28,135 nucleotides of DNA from an uncultured Hungatella sp. (GCA_910588325.1 CAJUPP010000050.1:1-28135), one strand, 5' to 3'; positions 16,718 to 25,793 are shown, counted from the first letter of the stretch. Made by a program: numbers and translations. The notes: generated by a model not told the origin, from the letters alone.

Positions 16718-17938
16718 TTACATCGCTCCATGGGTACGAACCTGCTTTACATACTCCGTAGGGGTCTTACCTGTAATTTTCTTAAACAGTTTACGGAAAT
16801 AGTTTACATCATAAATTCCGCTTTCCGACGCGATATCCTGAATCTGCATATCGCTGGAATTAATCAGGGTAATGGCCCTGCGGACCCTCTGCTGACTGAT
16901 ATAATCGGTCAGCGTAACTCCCATATCTTTTTTAAACAAAGCGGACAAATAGCTGGCATTTACCGAATACTCCACTGCCAGCCTTTTTAATGACAAATCC
17001 TCTGTCAGATTCAGGTTAATATGGTTCACAACTTTCTGAACCACCGGCGAACACCCTCTTAAGGAGTAGTTGCGCACCAACATACAGTACTTCCTGATCA
17101 TCTCAGTCTTAAGACGCCCCGATTCCTGGCCAGAACTGACGGTCTCAATCCGCTTTGCCAGCTGGGTGGACAGCGCATCTACATGGGCCGGATGAACCCC
17201 TCCCATCTCCGCCGCCTTTCTCCATAAGGTATTCATGCTGATAAGTCCGTTGCGGATATTGCGGACAGGGTCCTTATAGCGAACCGGAAGCTTGAATTTT
17301 CCCAGCTTAGCCAGGCACCTTAGGGCCTCCTCCATATTGCCATTGGTAATCGCCTTCATAGTCTCTGCTTCCGCCGCATACCGCTCTTCAATCATTTTAA
17401 ATGACAATTCATCTTTATAAGTTTCCTGGTGGAATTCTTTCTCCAGAGATTCGCTGGCTATATATTGAACCTGAATCGGCCTGTCATGACACAAGGTATG
17501 GTAAAGCGCATTGCAGGCTTCCCTCCACTGGTCTATGGCCTCCACCGCTGGCACCGCATGATAATATTCTTTCAGTTCATTGGCATAATCTACAGGTATC
17601 TTTCTCTGATCCATCAATTCTCTGATCTGCAGCTCCGTATAAAGCATATCCCTGTATGGTCCTAAAATAATAAAATCTCCATAAGCACGTTCTTCTTGGG
17701 GGATTCTCATGATGCAATATTCCGTATCAAAGTAGTCTGTCAAAAAATACAGAATCCCTTCCTCCCCATATTCATAAAGCATTTTAAGGAAATGTTCATT
17801 CTCTCCTGGTTCCAGGAGCATTCTGCGGATTCCCAAATCAAACTCTTCCGGCTCCTCCCCCTTGTTCCTTATAATTGTCATATCAACATTACTGCACCGA
17901 ACAATCCTCCGCATCATTTCCATCAAATCTACAACCAT
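16718..17938 (-). CDS. AraC family transcriptional regulator
   Basis: This 406-residue protein has a C-terminal AraC DNA-binding domain with two helix-turn-helices (about 316-337, LKRLAVEYSVNASYLSALF, and 364-387, QIQDIASESGIYDVNYFRKL) followed by the family signature GKTPTEYVKQVR. The N-terminal 300 residues are a ligand-sensing region that I cannot name; it is not a cupin. It lies 142 bases upstream of the TIM-barrel and oxidoreductase genes on the same strand and probably activates them. The ATG has AAGGGG upstream. Confidence 0.9.
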   Translation of the reverse strand: MVVDLMEMMRRIVRCSNVDMTIIRNKGEEPEEFDLGIRRMLLEPGENEHFLKMLYEYGEEGILYFLTDYFDTEYCIMRIPQEERAYGDFIILGPYRDMLYTELQIRELMDQRKIPVDYANELKEYYHAVPAVEAIDQWREACNALYHTLCHDRPIQVQYIASESLEKEFHQETYKDELSFKMIEERYAAEAETMKAITNGNMEEALRCLAKLGKFKLPVRYKDPVRNIRNGLISMNTLWRKAAEMGGVHPAHVDALSTQLAKRIETVSSGQESGRLKTEMIRKYCMLVRNYSLRGCSPVVQKVVNHINLNLTEDLSLKRLAVEYSVNASYLSALFKKDMGVTLTDYISQQRVRRAITLINSSDMQIQDIASESGIYDVNYFRKLFKKITGKTPTEYVKQVRTHGAM

Positions 17939-17980
17939 AAATTCTACCCCTTTAAATCTAAATCCCCTGTACCTCCTTCA

Positions 17981-18009
17981 ATATTACCACACTTTTCCGA
18001 TTTTCACAA
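17981..18009 (-). promoter_or_regulatory. Possible promoter of the AraC gene
   Basis: A TTGTGA (18004-18009) and a TAATAT (17981-17986) on the minus strand are spaced by 17 bases, 42 bases before the start codon. Each box matches consensus at four of six positions. Confidence 0.4.
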
Positions 18010-18040
18010 TAACTCCCATGCCGCTTTCCCGACACCACCG

Positions 18041-18104
18041 TAAATGAAAGAGGGGTTCCTGTGAATCCCTGGGGGCTTCACACAAAATGGCCAAAAACGG
18101 CAAT
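18041..18104. repeat. Dispersed repeat, copy 1
   Basis: This stretch, read in reverse complement, is clearly similar to 22131-22198. Shared blocks include CCGTTTTTGGC, ATTTTGTGTG, TTCACAGGAACCCC and a TTTCATT-type end. I estimate roughly 80 percent identity over about 60 bases by eye. Copy 1 sits between the AraC gene and a small gene. It contains short self-complementary blocks (GCC/GGC around AAAAAC). It has no coding capacity. Confidence 0.7.
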
Positions 18105-18158
18105 CAAAAAGTTACTGTTCACTCCACAAAAAGGATGGAACACCACTATTTTCCACCC

Positions 18159-18187
18159 TTGACATAAACACGTTGATATCATAGACT
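18159..18187 (+). promoter_or_regulatory. Promoter of the small protein gene
   Basis: A perfect TTGACA (18159-18164) is followed after 17 bases by TAGACT (18182-18187), a moderate -10. The start codon is 41 bases further on. Confidence 0.5.
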
Positions 18188-18228
18188 GTTTAATAGCATC
18201 TTAATACTATAGCCCGGAGGTTCATTCT

Positions 18229-18462
18229 ATGGATTTCAACCCTGTAAAGTTTCTTCGGTTAAAAAATTCCTGGGGACAGTTTAAGCAGAATCATCCGAAA
18301 TTCTCGTCCTTCTGGAAGGCCGTGTACAAAAATTCTTTAGATGAAGGCACAGTTATCGAGTTCAAAGTCACCGCTCCTGACGGAAAGGTTTTGGCATCCA
18401 ACATTAAACTGCGGGAATCCGACCTGGAATTGTTTCATGAGATTATGAACATGAAAAGTTAA
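18229..18462 (+). CDS. Small uncharacterised protein, 77 residues
   Basis: The protein starts MDFNPVKFLRLKNSWGQFKQ and is soluble and basic in its first half, with an acidic C-terminal part. It has no membrane segment, signal or cysteine cluster. A CGGAGG site nine bases before the ATG and a TTGACA promoter upstream support a real gene. It ends five bases before the convergent RNA methyltransferase. The alternation of aromatic and basic residues (FKQNHPKFSSFWKAVYKN) and the later TAPDGKVLASNIKL suggest a compact alpha/beta fold. I do not recognise the family. Confidence 0.7.
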   Translation: MDFNPVKFLRLKNSWGQFKQNHPKFSSFWKAVYKNSLDEGTVIEFKVTAPDGKVLASNIKLRESDLELFHEIMNMKS

Positions 18463-18466
18463 ACCG

Positions 18467-19372
18467 CTACTGACGCTTCCTTATCTTTGCCACAAAAAAG
18501 CCTTCATACAGACTGTCAGGGCAGACACATACGGTTCCCGGAAGCGAAACCGGAAGAAGAGGCACATCCGGCAGACTATCCGGTGATATGGGCACAAGCT
18601 CCGCCGTCCTGCCCAGTACCCTTTTCACCCTGTCTTCATTTTCTTCTCTCAATATAGAGCAGGTGGAGTAAATCATCTCATGCCCTGGTTTCAGCAGCTT
18701 CAGGGCTTTTTTCAACAACTCCTCCTGAGTCTTTGATGATCTGGATACCAGCTCCTGTGTAATCTTCTGATTGAGTCCCTGTGCCCCAAGCTTCAGGGTA
18801 CCGCTTCCGCTACAGGGCGCATCCAGAAGAATCTTGTCAAAAGAAAAGAAATCATCCAGCTTCCTGGCATCCTCCAGCATCAGGTAGACGCAGGAGGCTC
18901 CTTGCTTTTCTATATTATATTTTAGCCGTTCCCCCCGCACCTTATTTTTCTCGCATGCAGTAATCTGGGCGTGATTGTTTGAAAGTGCAGCCATCTGTGT
19001 GGTCTTCCCGCCCGGTGCTGCCGCCATGTCCAGGATACATTCGCCCTTTTGGGGGTTTAGCAGGACAGGCGGGATCATGGAAGACAGGCTTTGCAGATAG
19101 ATCATCCCCTGGTCATAAACCGGAAGAGCCCGGATGGCATCTTCCCTGACATGTTCTGCAATCAAAGCTTCTCTGCTCCACCTGACGTTCCTCCACGAAA
19201 TCTGTGCTGCCTCAAGGCAGGACGTTACATATGCCCCATCGGCCTTTAAAGTATTTACCCTTAAGGTCACCGCCCTCTGTTCTTCATACCCCGTCAAAAT
19301 CTTCCGATACCACTCTTCTCCGTACTGACTAAACAGTTTTTCCTGCAGAAAATCCGGAAGCAGTTCTTTCAT
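18467..19372 (-). CDS. NOL1/NOP2/Sun-type RNA cytosine-5 methyltransferase, short form
   Basis: This 301-residue SAM-dependent methyltransferase probably makes 5-methylcytosine in rRNA or tRNA. The SAM-binding motif is DMAAAPGGKT (115-124). The two catalytic cysteines are C187 in DAPCSGSG and C238 in STCS. An N-terminal RNA-binding part (1-100) precedes the catalytic core. It lacks the roughly 130-150 extra C-terminal residues (RsmF-type or PUA-like domain) found in many bacterial homologues, and ends naturally at VAKIRKR. A promoter lies at 19421-19449. It is convergent with the small gene upstream of 18462 and does not look like part of a sugar operon. Confidence 0.92.
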   Translation of the reverse strand: MKELLPDFLQEKLFSQYGEEWYRKILTGYEEQRAVTLRVNTLKADGAYVTSCLEAAQISWRNVRWSREALIAEHVREDAIRALPVYDQGMIYLQSLSSMIPPVLLNPQKGECILDMAAAPGGKTTQMAALSNNHAQITACEKNKVRGERLKYNIEKQGASCVYLMLEDARKLDDFFSFDKILLDAPCSGSGTLKLGAQGLNQKITQELVSRSSKTQEELLKKALKLLKPGHEMIYSTCSILREENEDRVKRVLGRTAELVPISPDSLPDVPLLPVSLPGTVCVCPDSLYEGFFVAKIRKRQ

Positions 19373-19420
19373 CCATATCCCTCTTTTCCGGACAGTCCTT
19401 AAAAGACTTTCCTTTTATTT

Positions 19421-19449
19421 AAGATACTATATTCCGCTCCCTTTCGCAA
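19421..19449 (-). promoter_or_regulatory. Promoter of the RNA methyltransferase gene
   Basis: TTGCGA (19444-19449) and TATCTT (19421-19426) on the minus strand are separated by 17 bases, 48 bases before the start codon, in the gap between the branching-enzyme stop and the methyltransferase start. Confidence 0.5.
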
Positions 19450-19500
19450 TCACAAATCTTATTTTCTGATACTCAGGCTGCTCTTTTATGTCCCTTTCTT

Positions 19501-21339
19501 TCATCCAATCAAATAGTACGCACCAGAAAACGGCGGCAGTGAAAATTCCGCCTGTCCCTTCACCACCGGTATTTCCTGAATCTGCAGAGCCTCTGTTCCT
19601 CCGTAAATATCCGTATTGCTGGACAGGAGAGTTTTTAACTTTCTGGCATCCGGTACGGTTAAAAGGTAATGTTCCTGAACCCTGTCAGAAAAATTAAAGA
19701 TTGCCAGGATTCTCTGGCTGCCGCCGCGCCGCTCAAATGCGTAGATGCATCTGGCCTCCTGATGACAATCCAGCCACTGAAATCCCTCTCTGACATAATC
19801 CTTTTCCCAAAAGGCAGGATTTTCTTTATAAATCTGGTTCAGGTCTTTCATAAACCGCCAGAAAGCATCATGAACAGGATATCGGATGATATCCCAGTCC
19901 TGCTCCCTCTTCTCGTCCCATTCCCTCAGCTGTCCAAATTCATTTCCCATAAAGTTCAGCTTCTTGCCGGGATGGGCATACATATATAGATAGAAGGCCC
20001 TGGCCTGGGGGAATTTTGTTTCGTAATCTCCATTCATTTTTTGGAGAATCGTGGCCTTTCCGTGAACATTTTCATCATGAGAAAGGGGAAGCAGATAATT
20101 TTCCTGATAGTAATACTGCATGGAAAATGTCAGCCTGTGATAGCGCTCCACCCTCTGCTGCGGAGAAGACTGAAAATAGGATAAGGTATCATTCATCCAC
20201 CCCATATCCCATTTGTAATCAAAACCAAGGCCGCCCACTACTACAGGCGCGGTGATGTCGGGACGGGCAGTAGAATCCTCCGCCGCCAAAATAATTGACG
20301 GGAATTTCTTTTTCAATCCCTGGTTCATATTCTGAAGGAATTGAACCGCTGATTTATTCTCCCCTCTGGCCGGATTGCCCTGCCAGTAAATAAGATTGCT
20401 GATTGCATCCATCCGAAGCCCATCAAAATGAAATTCTTCCAGCCAGTAATGGGCAGATGACTGCAGAAAACTTCTCACTTCTCCTCTGGAATGCATGAAA
20501 TTGCAGCTCCCCCACTCACTTCTTCCTACATCATTGCTGGGGTATTCGTATAGTGCAGTCCCGTCATACCGCCAAAGTGCATAGTCATCTAACGCAAAGT
20601 GAACCGGCACAAAATCCATGAGAACGCCGATATTCTCCTGGTGGCATTGATTTATAAACCATTTTAAATCGTCAGGATTTCCATAGCGGGAGGTGGGGCT
20701 GAAAAAACTGCTGATCTGATATCCCCAGGACTGATCGCTGGGATGCTCTGCCAGAGGCATCAACTCCACATAATTATAATAGTTCTCTTTCAGATAGGGA
20801 ACCAGAAGCTTTGCCAGCTCTTTGTAGGTGTACCATTGTCCTGATATATCCGCCGTCACAGCATCCCTGTCTTCCTGATTCTGAGCCTTCTTTGTTTTTT
20901 GCGGTCTGCATCTCCAGGAGCCGGCATGAATCTCATAGATATTCAGGGGCTTATCCTTTTGATCTGTACGTTTTTTCATCCACTTGGAATCTGTAAAACG
21001 AAAACTTTCCGGATCCCAGAGTATGGACGCATTATGAGGGCGCAGTTCCATATATCTTCCATAAGGGTCACACCGATCCAGACAACCGCCGTTCTGGTCA
21101 TAAATCCGGTACTTATACTTCATTCCCGGTTTGACACCAGGAATCCGGCACTCCCAGAAGTTTCCGTCATACACCCGGTTCATGGGCACATCATTCCATT
21201 GGTTAAAGTCTCCGATAACTGCAATATGTTTGGCGCCGGGGGCAAATGTGCGGAAAATCCCCTCTCCTGCTTCTATATGTGCTCCCAGATAATTGTAGGC
21301 CTGAAATTCGGTTCCCGTGTAAAATCCGTAATAATCCAT
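19501..21339 (-). CDS. glgB: 1,4-alpha-glucan branching enzyme
   Basis: This 612-residue GH13 enzyme makes alpha-1,6 branches in glycogen. An N-terminal CBM48-like domain (about 20-110, with GDFNQWND at 43-50) precedes the catalytic barrel. Catalytic residues are D311 (FDGLRMDAI), E354 (LAAEDST) and D422 (SHDENVHG). HDENVHGK and the following MNGDYETKF are typical of branching enzymes and not of glycogen debranching enzyme. The protein is shorter than the about 640-730 residues of most branching enzymes and lacks the second N-terminal domain. An AGGAGG site precedes the ATG. It is divergent from a TetR regulator. No other glg gene is visible in the window. Confidence 0.9.
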   Translation of the reverse strand: MDYYGFYTGTEFQAYNYLGAHIEAGEGIFRTFAPGAKHIAVIGDFNQWNDVPMNRVYDGNFWECRIPGVKPGMKYKYRIYDQNGGCLDRCDPYGRYMELRPHNASILWDPESFRFTDSKWMKKRTDQKDKPLNIYEIHAGSWRCRPQKTKKAQNQEDRDAVTADISGQWYTYKELAKLLVPYLKENYYNYVELMPLAEHPSDQSWGYQISSFFSPTSRYGNPDDLKWFINQCHQENIGVLMDFVPVHFALDDYALWRYDGTALYEYPSNDVGRSEWGSCNFMHSRGEVRSFLQSSAHYWLEEFHFDGLRMDAISNLIYWQGNPARGENKSAVQFLQNMNQGLKKKFPSIILAAEDSTARPDITAPVVVGGLGFDYKWDMGWMNDTLSYFQSSPQQRVERYHRLTFSMQYYYQENYLLPLSHDENVHGKATILQKMNGDYETKFPQARAFYLYMYAHPGKKLNFMGNEFGQLREWDEKREQDWDIIRYPVHDAFWRFMKDLNQIYKENPAFWEKDYVREGFQWLDCHQEARCIYAFERRGGSQRILAIFNFSDRVQEHYLLTVPDARKLKTLLSSNTDIYGGTEALQIQEIPVVKGQAEFSLPPFSGAYYLIG

Positions 21340-21383
21340 ATGTACCTCCTCTGTGTTCTGTTCTGACCCAGATTATTATTTTC

Positions 21384-21412
21384 TGGACATTTGTCGTTTT
21401 TCCTACTATAAT
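21384..21412 (+). promoter_or_regulatory. Promoter of the TetR gene
   Basis: TGGACA (21384-21389) and TATAAT (21407-21412) are spaced by 17 bases. Transcription would begin near 21419, which supports translation from the ATG at 21511 rather than the TTG at 21412. Confidence 0.6.
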
Positions 21413-21510
21413 TGGATTATAGTAAAATTATGGAAAATCTGCTATCGGCAAACTTAAAAAAGAGTAGGATAACCAACGATTTCTTTAAATTGTGGAGGAA
21501 CGAAAAAACT

Positions 21511-22095
21511 ATGGATTTAAGAGTGGAAAAAACAAGAAAAAGTATCATCAACGCCTTTATCGCTTTAAGAGCAAAGAAGCCTATAGAAAAAATCACTGTT
21601 AAGGAGCTTTGTGAAAAAGCCCTGGTTAACAAATCGACTTTCTATTCCCATTATTCTGACATTTACAGTTTGTCAGACTCCCTGGAAACCGAGGTTGTCA
21701 TGTCTGTAATCCAGGCCCTGGACCGCCCGGGATTGATCTTTGAGAATGCGGAAGAATTTTCCCGCACTCTCTTTTTATCCTATCTCTCCCAAGACGCCTT
21801 GATTCACACCCTTTTCTCCGGCAACCGCAGCAGCCAGCTGATCTCCAAGGTGGAAAAGGGTATAAAAGAACTGGTATTCAGGGAACACCCGGAATACCGT
21901 GAGAATCTTTCAAAAAATATCGGGCTGACCTATGCTATCTATGGCAGTTATTATGCTTTTCAGGAAAACCGCAATCAGGATTCGGAACAGGTCATTGCCA
22001 TTCTGGGAAAGTGCGCCGGGTACGCGGCTTCCCTTTTGCTGCTGGAAGAGCAAGCCGCTGTTTCTGACTGTAAAAGTATCGAATCCTTGCTGTAG
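21511..22095 (+). CDS. TetR/AcrR family transcriptional regulator
   Basis: This 194-residue regulator has an N-terminal helix-turn-helix (about 28-50, ITVKELCEKALVNKSTFYSH) and an all-helical C-terminal ligand domain. The ATG at 21511 was chosen because a promoter -10 lies at 21407-21412 and GGAGG at 21494-21498 precedes it, although 12 bases is somewhat long. A longer frame begins with TTG at 21412. The gene is divergent from glgB and may control it. Its 3' end falls inside the first of two 45-bp direct repeats, whose TAG serves as its stop. Confidence 0.85.
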   Translation: MDLRVEKTRKSIINAFIALRAKKPIEKITVKELCEKALVNKSTFYSHYSDIYSLSDSLETEVVMSVIQALDRPGLIFENAEEFSRTLFLSYLSQDALIHTLFSGNRSSQLISKVEKGIKELVFREHPEYRENLSKNIGLTYAIYGSYYAFQENRNQDSEQVIAILGKCAGYAASLLLLEEQAAVSDCKSIESLL

Positions 22096-22277
22096 GTCTG
22101 CGCACCTGCTGCGCTGACCGTACGACGCGCCAAAATGCCCGTTTTTGGCATTTTGTGTGCATCCTCCGGAGGGTTCACAGGAACCCCATTCATTCATGGT
22201 AGTGCCTGATGCAGGCATGGGGGGTTGCTGTGAAGTATCGAATCCTTGCTGTAGGTCTGCGCACCTGCTGCGCTGAC
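22074..22277. repeat. Composite repeat: 45-bp direct repeats flanking a hairpin-rich dispersed element
   Basis: Two identical 45-bp copies lie at 22074-22118 and 22233-22277, each reading AAGTATCGAATCCTTGCTGT then AGGTCTGCGCACCTGCTGCG. The period is 159 bases. Between them are a 9-bp hairpin (CAAAATGCC/GGCATTTTG, 22131-22155), a 10-bp palindrome CCTCCGGAGG (22163-22172) and a small stem TGCCTG/CAGGCA (22203-22217). The middle part (about 22131-22198) is similar to the inverse of 18041-18104. The first direct repeat contains the last codons and stop of the TetR gene. The stretch separates the convergent TetR and ackA genes. Confidence 0.85.
22131..22155. terminator. Bidirectional terminator-like hairpin
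   Basis: CAAAATGCC (22131-22139) pairs with GGCATTTTG (22147-22155) around a seven-base T-rich loop, in the gap between the convergent TetR and ackA genes. A four-T run is embedded in the stem on both strands. It belongs to the dispersed repeat, so termination may be a side role. Confidence 0.4.
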
Positions 22278-22316
22278 TCTGTTCCCTCAGGCTGTTCTGG
22301 TGCAAAGTTTTACTGT

Positions 22317-23537
22317 TTAACTCTTGGCTTTTACTGCCTTTATCTCACCGGCGACTGCCGCTGCCTCCCTGGCAATCTCCAGCTCTTCATTGGTGCGGAT
22401 TACCAATACATTGACCTTTGAACCTCTGGTAGATATCCTTGCGGCCTCTGCCTGAGACCGATTCTCAATCTCATCAATGGCGATTCCTAAAAATTCCAGG
22501 TAACTGCAGATTTCCTCCCGGATATCGGAATCATTCTCCCCTACCCCTGCAGTAAACACGATATTATCCACACCATTCATGGCCGCCGCATAGCTTCCAA
22601 CATATTTTGCCACTTTATATGCGAATATCTCCCTGGCCAGGGAGGCTTTGTCGTTATATTTAATTTCCGCATCTTTCAGCTCTCTGAAATCGCTGGAAAG
22701 GTTTTTGGAGATGCCTAAAACTCCTGATTCCTGATTCAGAATTTTCATAATCTGTGGGAAATCCAGATTCTCCTTCTTGGCCAGAAATTCCAGGGCTCCA
22801 GGGTCCACATCGCCGCAGCGGGTGCCCATAACCAATCCTTCCAGAGGCGTAAAGCCCATAGAATTGTCAATGACCTTTCCAAATTTCACAGCACAAATAC
22901 TAGCACCGTTTCCGAGATGGCAGACGATTGTCTTCACATGGCGCGGATCCTGCTTCATAAATTCAGCGGCACGCTGAGATACATATTTATGGCTGATGCC
23001 GTGGAATCCGTAACGGCGGATTTTATATTTCTCATAATACTGATAAGGCAGTCCATATAAAAATGCCTTGGGCTCCATAGTCTGGTTAAATGCCGTGTCA
23101 AATACTCCTACCATCAGTGTATCCGGCATCAATTTCCGGCATGCATCCACACCAATCAGGTTGGCCGGATTATGAAGCGGCGCCAGGTCATTGCACTCGG
23201 TCATAGCCTGAATCACCTCATCCGTAATCACCACAGAGCCGGTAAATTTCTCTCCTCCATGCACCAGACGGTGGCCGATAACATCAATCTGGGAAAAATC
23301 TTTGATGATTCCCTTCTCCTCATCAACCAAAGTATCCAAAAGTGTGTGAACCGCCTGGGTATGATTCTCCATCCCAATATCTTCCTTGATAGATATTCCC
23401 TTGTTGGTTTTATAGGTAAACCTTCCGTCAATACCGATGCGCTCGCAGAGCCCCTTTGCCAGAACCTGCTCCGATTCAGAATCAATGACCTGGAACTTTA
23501 ACGAGGAGCTTCCGCTATTGATTACTAATATTTTCAT
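22317..23537 (-). CDS. ackA: Acetate kinase
   Basis: This 406-residue enzyme converts acetyl phosphate and ADP to acetate and ATP, a main energy step in anaerobes. It shows MKILVINSGSSSLKF at the N terminus, GHRLVHGGEKF, FDTAFNQTM, HLGNGASICA, GTRCGDVDPG and TAGVGENDSDIREE, the complete ASKHA-family signature set. The start at 23537 gives the canonical MKILVINSGS terminus; an ATG eight codons upstream lies over the purine-rich AAAGGAAG stretch that serves as ribosome binding site. Phosphotransacetylase, usually adjacent, is not in the window. It faces the TetR gene across the repeat region. Confidence 0.96.
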   Translation of the reverse strand: MKILVINSGSSSLKFQVIDSESEQVLAKGLCERIGIDGRFTYKTNKGISIKEDIGMENHTQAVHTLLDTLVDEEKGIIKDFSQIDVIGHRLVHGGEKFTGSVVITDEVIQAMTECNDLAPLHNPANLIGVDACRKLMPDTLMVGVFDTAFNQTMEPKAFLYGLPYQYYEKYKIRRYGFHGISHKYVSQRAAEFMKQDPRHVKTIVCHLGNGASICAVKFGKVIDNSMGFTPLEGLVMGTRCGDVDPGALEFLAKKENLDFPQIMKILNQESGVLGISKNLSSDFRELKDAEIKYNDKASLAREIFAYKVAKYVGSYAAAMNGVDNIVFTAGVGENDSDIREEICSYLEFLGIAIDEIENRSQAEAARISTRGSKVNVLVIRTNEELEIAREAAAVAGEIKAVKAKS

Positions 23538-23732
23538 GCCTGGTTTTCTTCCTTTCTGCAAGTCTTAACTTTTATTGCAAATCTCTTGAAATCCATACAT
23601 GCGCCTGTCGATTTTCTGCCAATGCACAGATTCCCATTACAGTTCCCATAAAACATCTTCTGGAAACTTCACAGGGCAAAAATCTGATAGATGCTGAAAC
23701 GCCAAAACAAACAGATTCTGTCCCATGCCTGC

Positions 23733-25793
23733 CTATTCCAGAGATGTACGGTATACTGCCACTCCGTAGGGTTCTATAACGACTGTACCTGTCAGGTTCT
23801 CCTTTGTTTCCATATCATACAAGGTTTTTTTCAGTTCTATCTCCTGGCTTACTCTTCCATAATTTAATACAAAGAAATAGAGACAACTATCTTTTTTACG
23901 TACACAAAGCTCGCATCCATCCGGCAGAATCATGTAATTCTTATATGGCTCCCGTATACCTGTAAACTGAAGGATTTCCCTCACAGTCTCTTCTGTAAAA
24001 GTCCCGCCAAAATGAAGAACCGTCCCCTTTCCGTAAGTATTTTTTATAAACGCAGGGCTTCCCGCATAATAATTTCCCGTATAGCTTCCCAGGACCACGG
24101 ACTCTGAGGAGACCTGTTCTAAAATATCATTGAAGATTCCTGCCGAAAGCTTTTTTCCATCCCATTCAAATTGTACCTCTTCATCCGCAGGCCCTACATA
24201 GGTATACTCTTTTACGCTTGTTCCTGTCAGTGCTGACAGAAGCCCTGGCATCGGCTCCATCACACACTGTCCATCCTTCTGTTTTTGCCCTGCTCTGCAG
24301 CCAAGAATCAGACAGCCTCCATCCTTCACATATTCTTTTAACACTTCTGCCGCTTCCGGTGTCACGATTTCCGGATGAGGATAAAATAAAACCTGATATT
24401 GTCTCAACTCCTGTGTCTCCGTATCATTCAGCAGATATACAATGTCCATCGGAGTATGGGTCAGCTGGGATGCTTTGAAAATCTCCAGTTCGCTTTTATG
24501 TAAAATCTCACCATGCCATAGGTCTATCTGAGAATCCCAGCTGTTATCATAATCCCGCAGAAGTGCCACCTGCGCTTCAAAGTCACTTCCAACGGCTTCG
24601 CTGATATTCTTCATTCTTCTGCCGGTTTCTGCTACCTCCGTTAACCGCCTGTTGTCACGGTTATCGTAGTCCAGAATTCCATGCCAGTATATCTCTGTCC
24701 CTGCCGTTGCTGTTCTCCAACGGAAAAAGCTGATGTAATCCGCTCCGTGGGCAATACTCTGCATTGCCCACAATAACATCTGTCCTGGTTTTGGAGCAGG
24801 CCCCGCAAAGGTATTCCATCCCCCCGCTCCGGACTGTTGTTCCATAATTCCGAAATGAGGACAGATAGACCTCACCTGACTCAAATTAAAACTCCATTTT
24901 CTGTCGTTCAGATCTTCACTATGGAGGGCGTCCCTCCCTATTCCGTAGGCAAAATTAGGATAAGAATCATAAGTATATACATCATAGCAGGTATCCATCA
25001 TCTTATGGTTATCCAGATTCCCGAACATCCCGTTGGTCGTAATAAAATCCTCTGGTTTTTTATATTTTCTGATGATGTCGCTCTGCATTTTACAAAAACC
25101 AATGGCGCTTTCGGATACAAACCGGATATAATCAAGCAGTTGATGCGGATTTGATGTGTTCTGTATTGTGATGCCTGGTAAATTTATTTCATCCCATTGA
25201 TTATAAGTCTGATTCCAGAAGACCGTTCCCCATGCCTGGTTCAGACAGTCAATATCTTCATACTTTTCCTTTAAAAATTCTCGGAATGCCAGATTGTCAC
25301 TTTCTGAATAGAATTCATCAATTTCACAGTTAATCTCATTATCTATCTGCCATCCGATGATACAGGCCCTTTTTCCGTAATGGGAAGCCGCTCTTTCTAC
25401 AATTCTGGCTGACAACTCTTGATATTTGGGAGAGTTGTAATTATAGTGCCGCCTCATACCATGACAGAATTTCACTCCATCTTTGCGGCAGTTCAAAGCC
25501 TCCGGATACGCCTTTGTCAGCCAGGCAGGGGGTGTAGCCGTAGGCGTTCCGAAAATAACCTTAATTTGTTCTTCCTCTGCGATATCAAGGAAACAATCAA
25601 AAAAATCAAAATTGAATTCATTCTCCCTTGGCTCTATTTTATTCCATGCAAATTCCGCAATCCGCACTGTGGTAATCCCGCAGGCTTTCATGCGTTTTAA
25701 ATCCTGTCTCCAAAGCTTAAAATCCCACTGTTCCGGATAATAACAGGTGCCCATTGATAGTGTTTCCCATTGGTAGATTTGCTTTTTTCTCAT
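23733..25793 (-). CDS. GH42 family beta-galactosidase
   Basis: This 686-residue enzyme has an N-terminal TIM barrel with GTCYYPEQW near the start. The catalytic acid/base is E153 in WQIDNEINC and the nucleophile is E318 in FGIMEQQSG. A middle trimerisation-type domain (about 400-600) and a small C-terminal beta domain follow, as in typical GH42 proteins of 650-690 residues. There is no signal peptide. The start at 25793 follows AAGGGG; the frame upstream lacks similarity. It probably removes galactose from imported oligosaccharides. It has its own promoter and is not within an evident operon. Confidence 0.92.
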   Translation of the reverse strand: MRKKQIYQWETLSMGTCYYPEQWDFKLWRQDLKRMKACGITTVRIAEFAWNKIEPRENEFNFDFFDCFLDIAEEEQIKVIFGTPTATPPAWLTKAYPEALNCRKDGVKFCHGMRRHYNYNSPKYQELSARIVERAASHYGKRACIIGWQIDNEINCEIDEFYSESDNLAFREFLKEKYEDIDCLNQAWGTVFWNQTYNQWDEINLPGITIQNTSNPHQLLDYIRFVSESAIGFCKMQSDIIRKYKKPEDFITTNGMFGNLDNHKMMDTCYDVYTYDSYPNFAYGIGRDALHSEDLNDRKWSFNLSQVRSICPHFGIMEQQSGAGGWNTFAGPAPKPGQMLLWAMQSIAHGADYISFFRWRTATAGTEIYWHGILDYDNRDNRRLTEVAETGRRMKNISEAVGSDFEAQVALLRDYDNSWDSQIDLWHGEILHKSELEIFKASQLTHTPMDIVYLLNDTETQELRQYQVLFYPHPEIVTPEAAEVLKEYVKDGGCLILGCRAGQKQKDGQCVMEPMPGLLSALTGTSVKEYTYVGPADEEVQFEWDGKKLSAGIFNDILEQVSSESVVLGSYTGNYYAGSPAFIKNTYGKGTVLHFGGTFTEETVREILQFTGIREPYKNYMILPDGCELCVRKKDSCLYFFVLNYGRVSQEIELKKTLYDMETKENLTGTVVIEPYGVAVYRTSLE

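Noticed and set aside
22074..22277. CRISPR array
   Set aside because: Only two copies with a 114-base interval that itself is a known repeat in this window; no spacers of regular size.
21910..22305. 131-codon minus-strand frame with an internally repeated peptide
   Set aside because: The repetition is explained by the 45-bp DNA direct repeats; it is antisense to the TetR gene and has no ribosome binding site.
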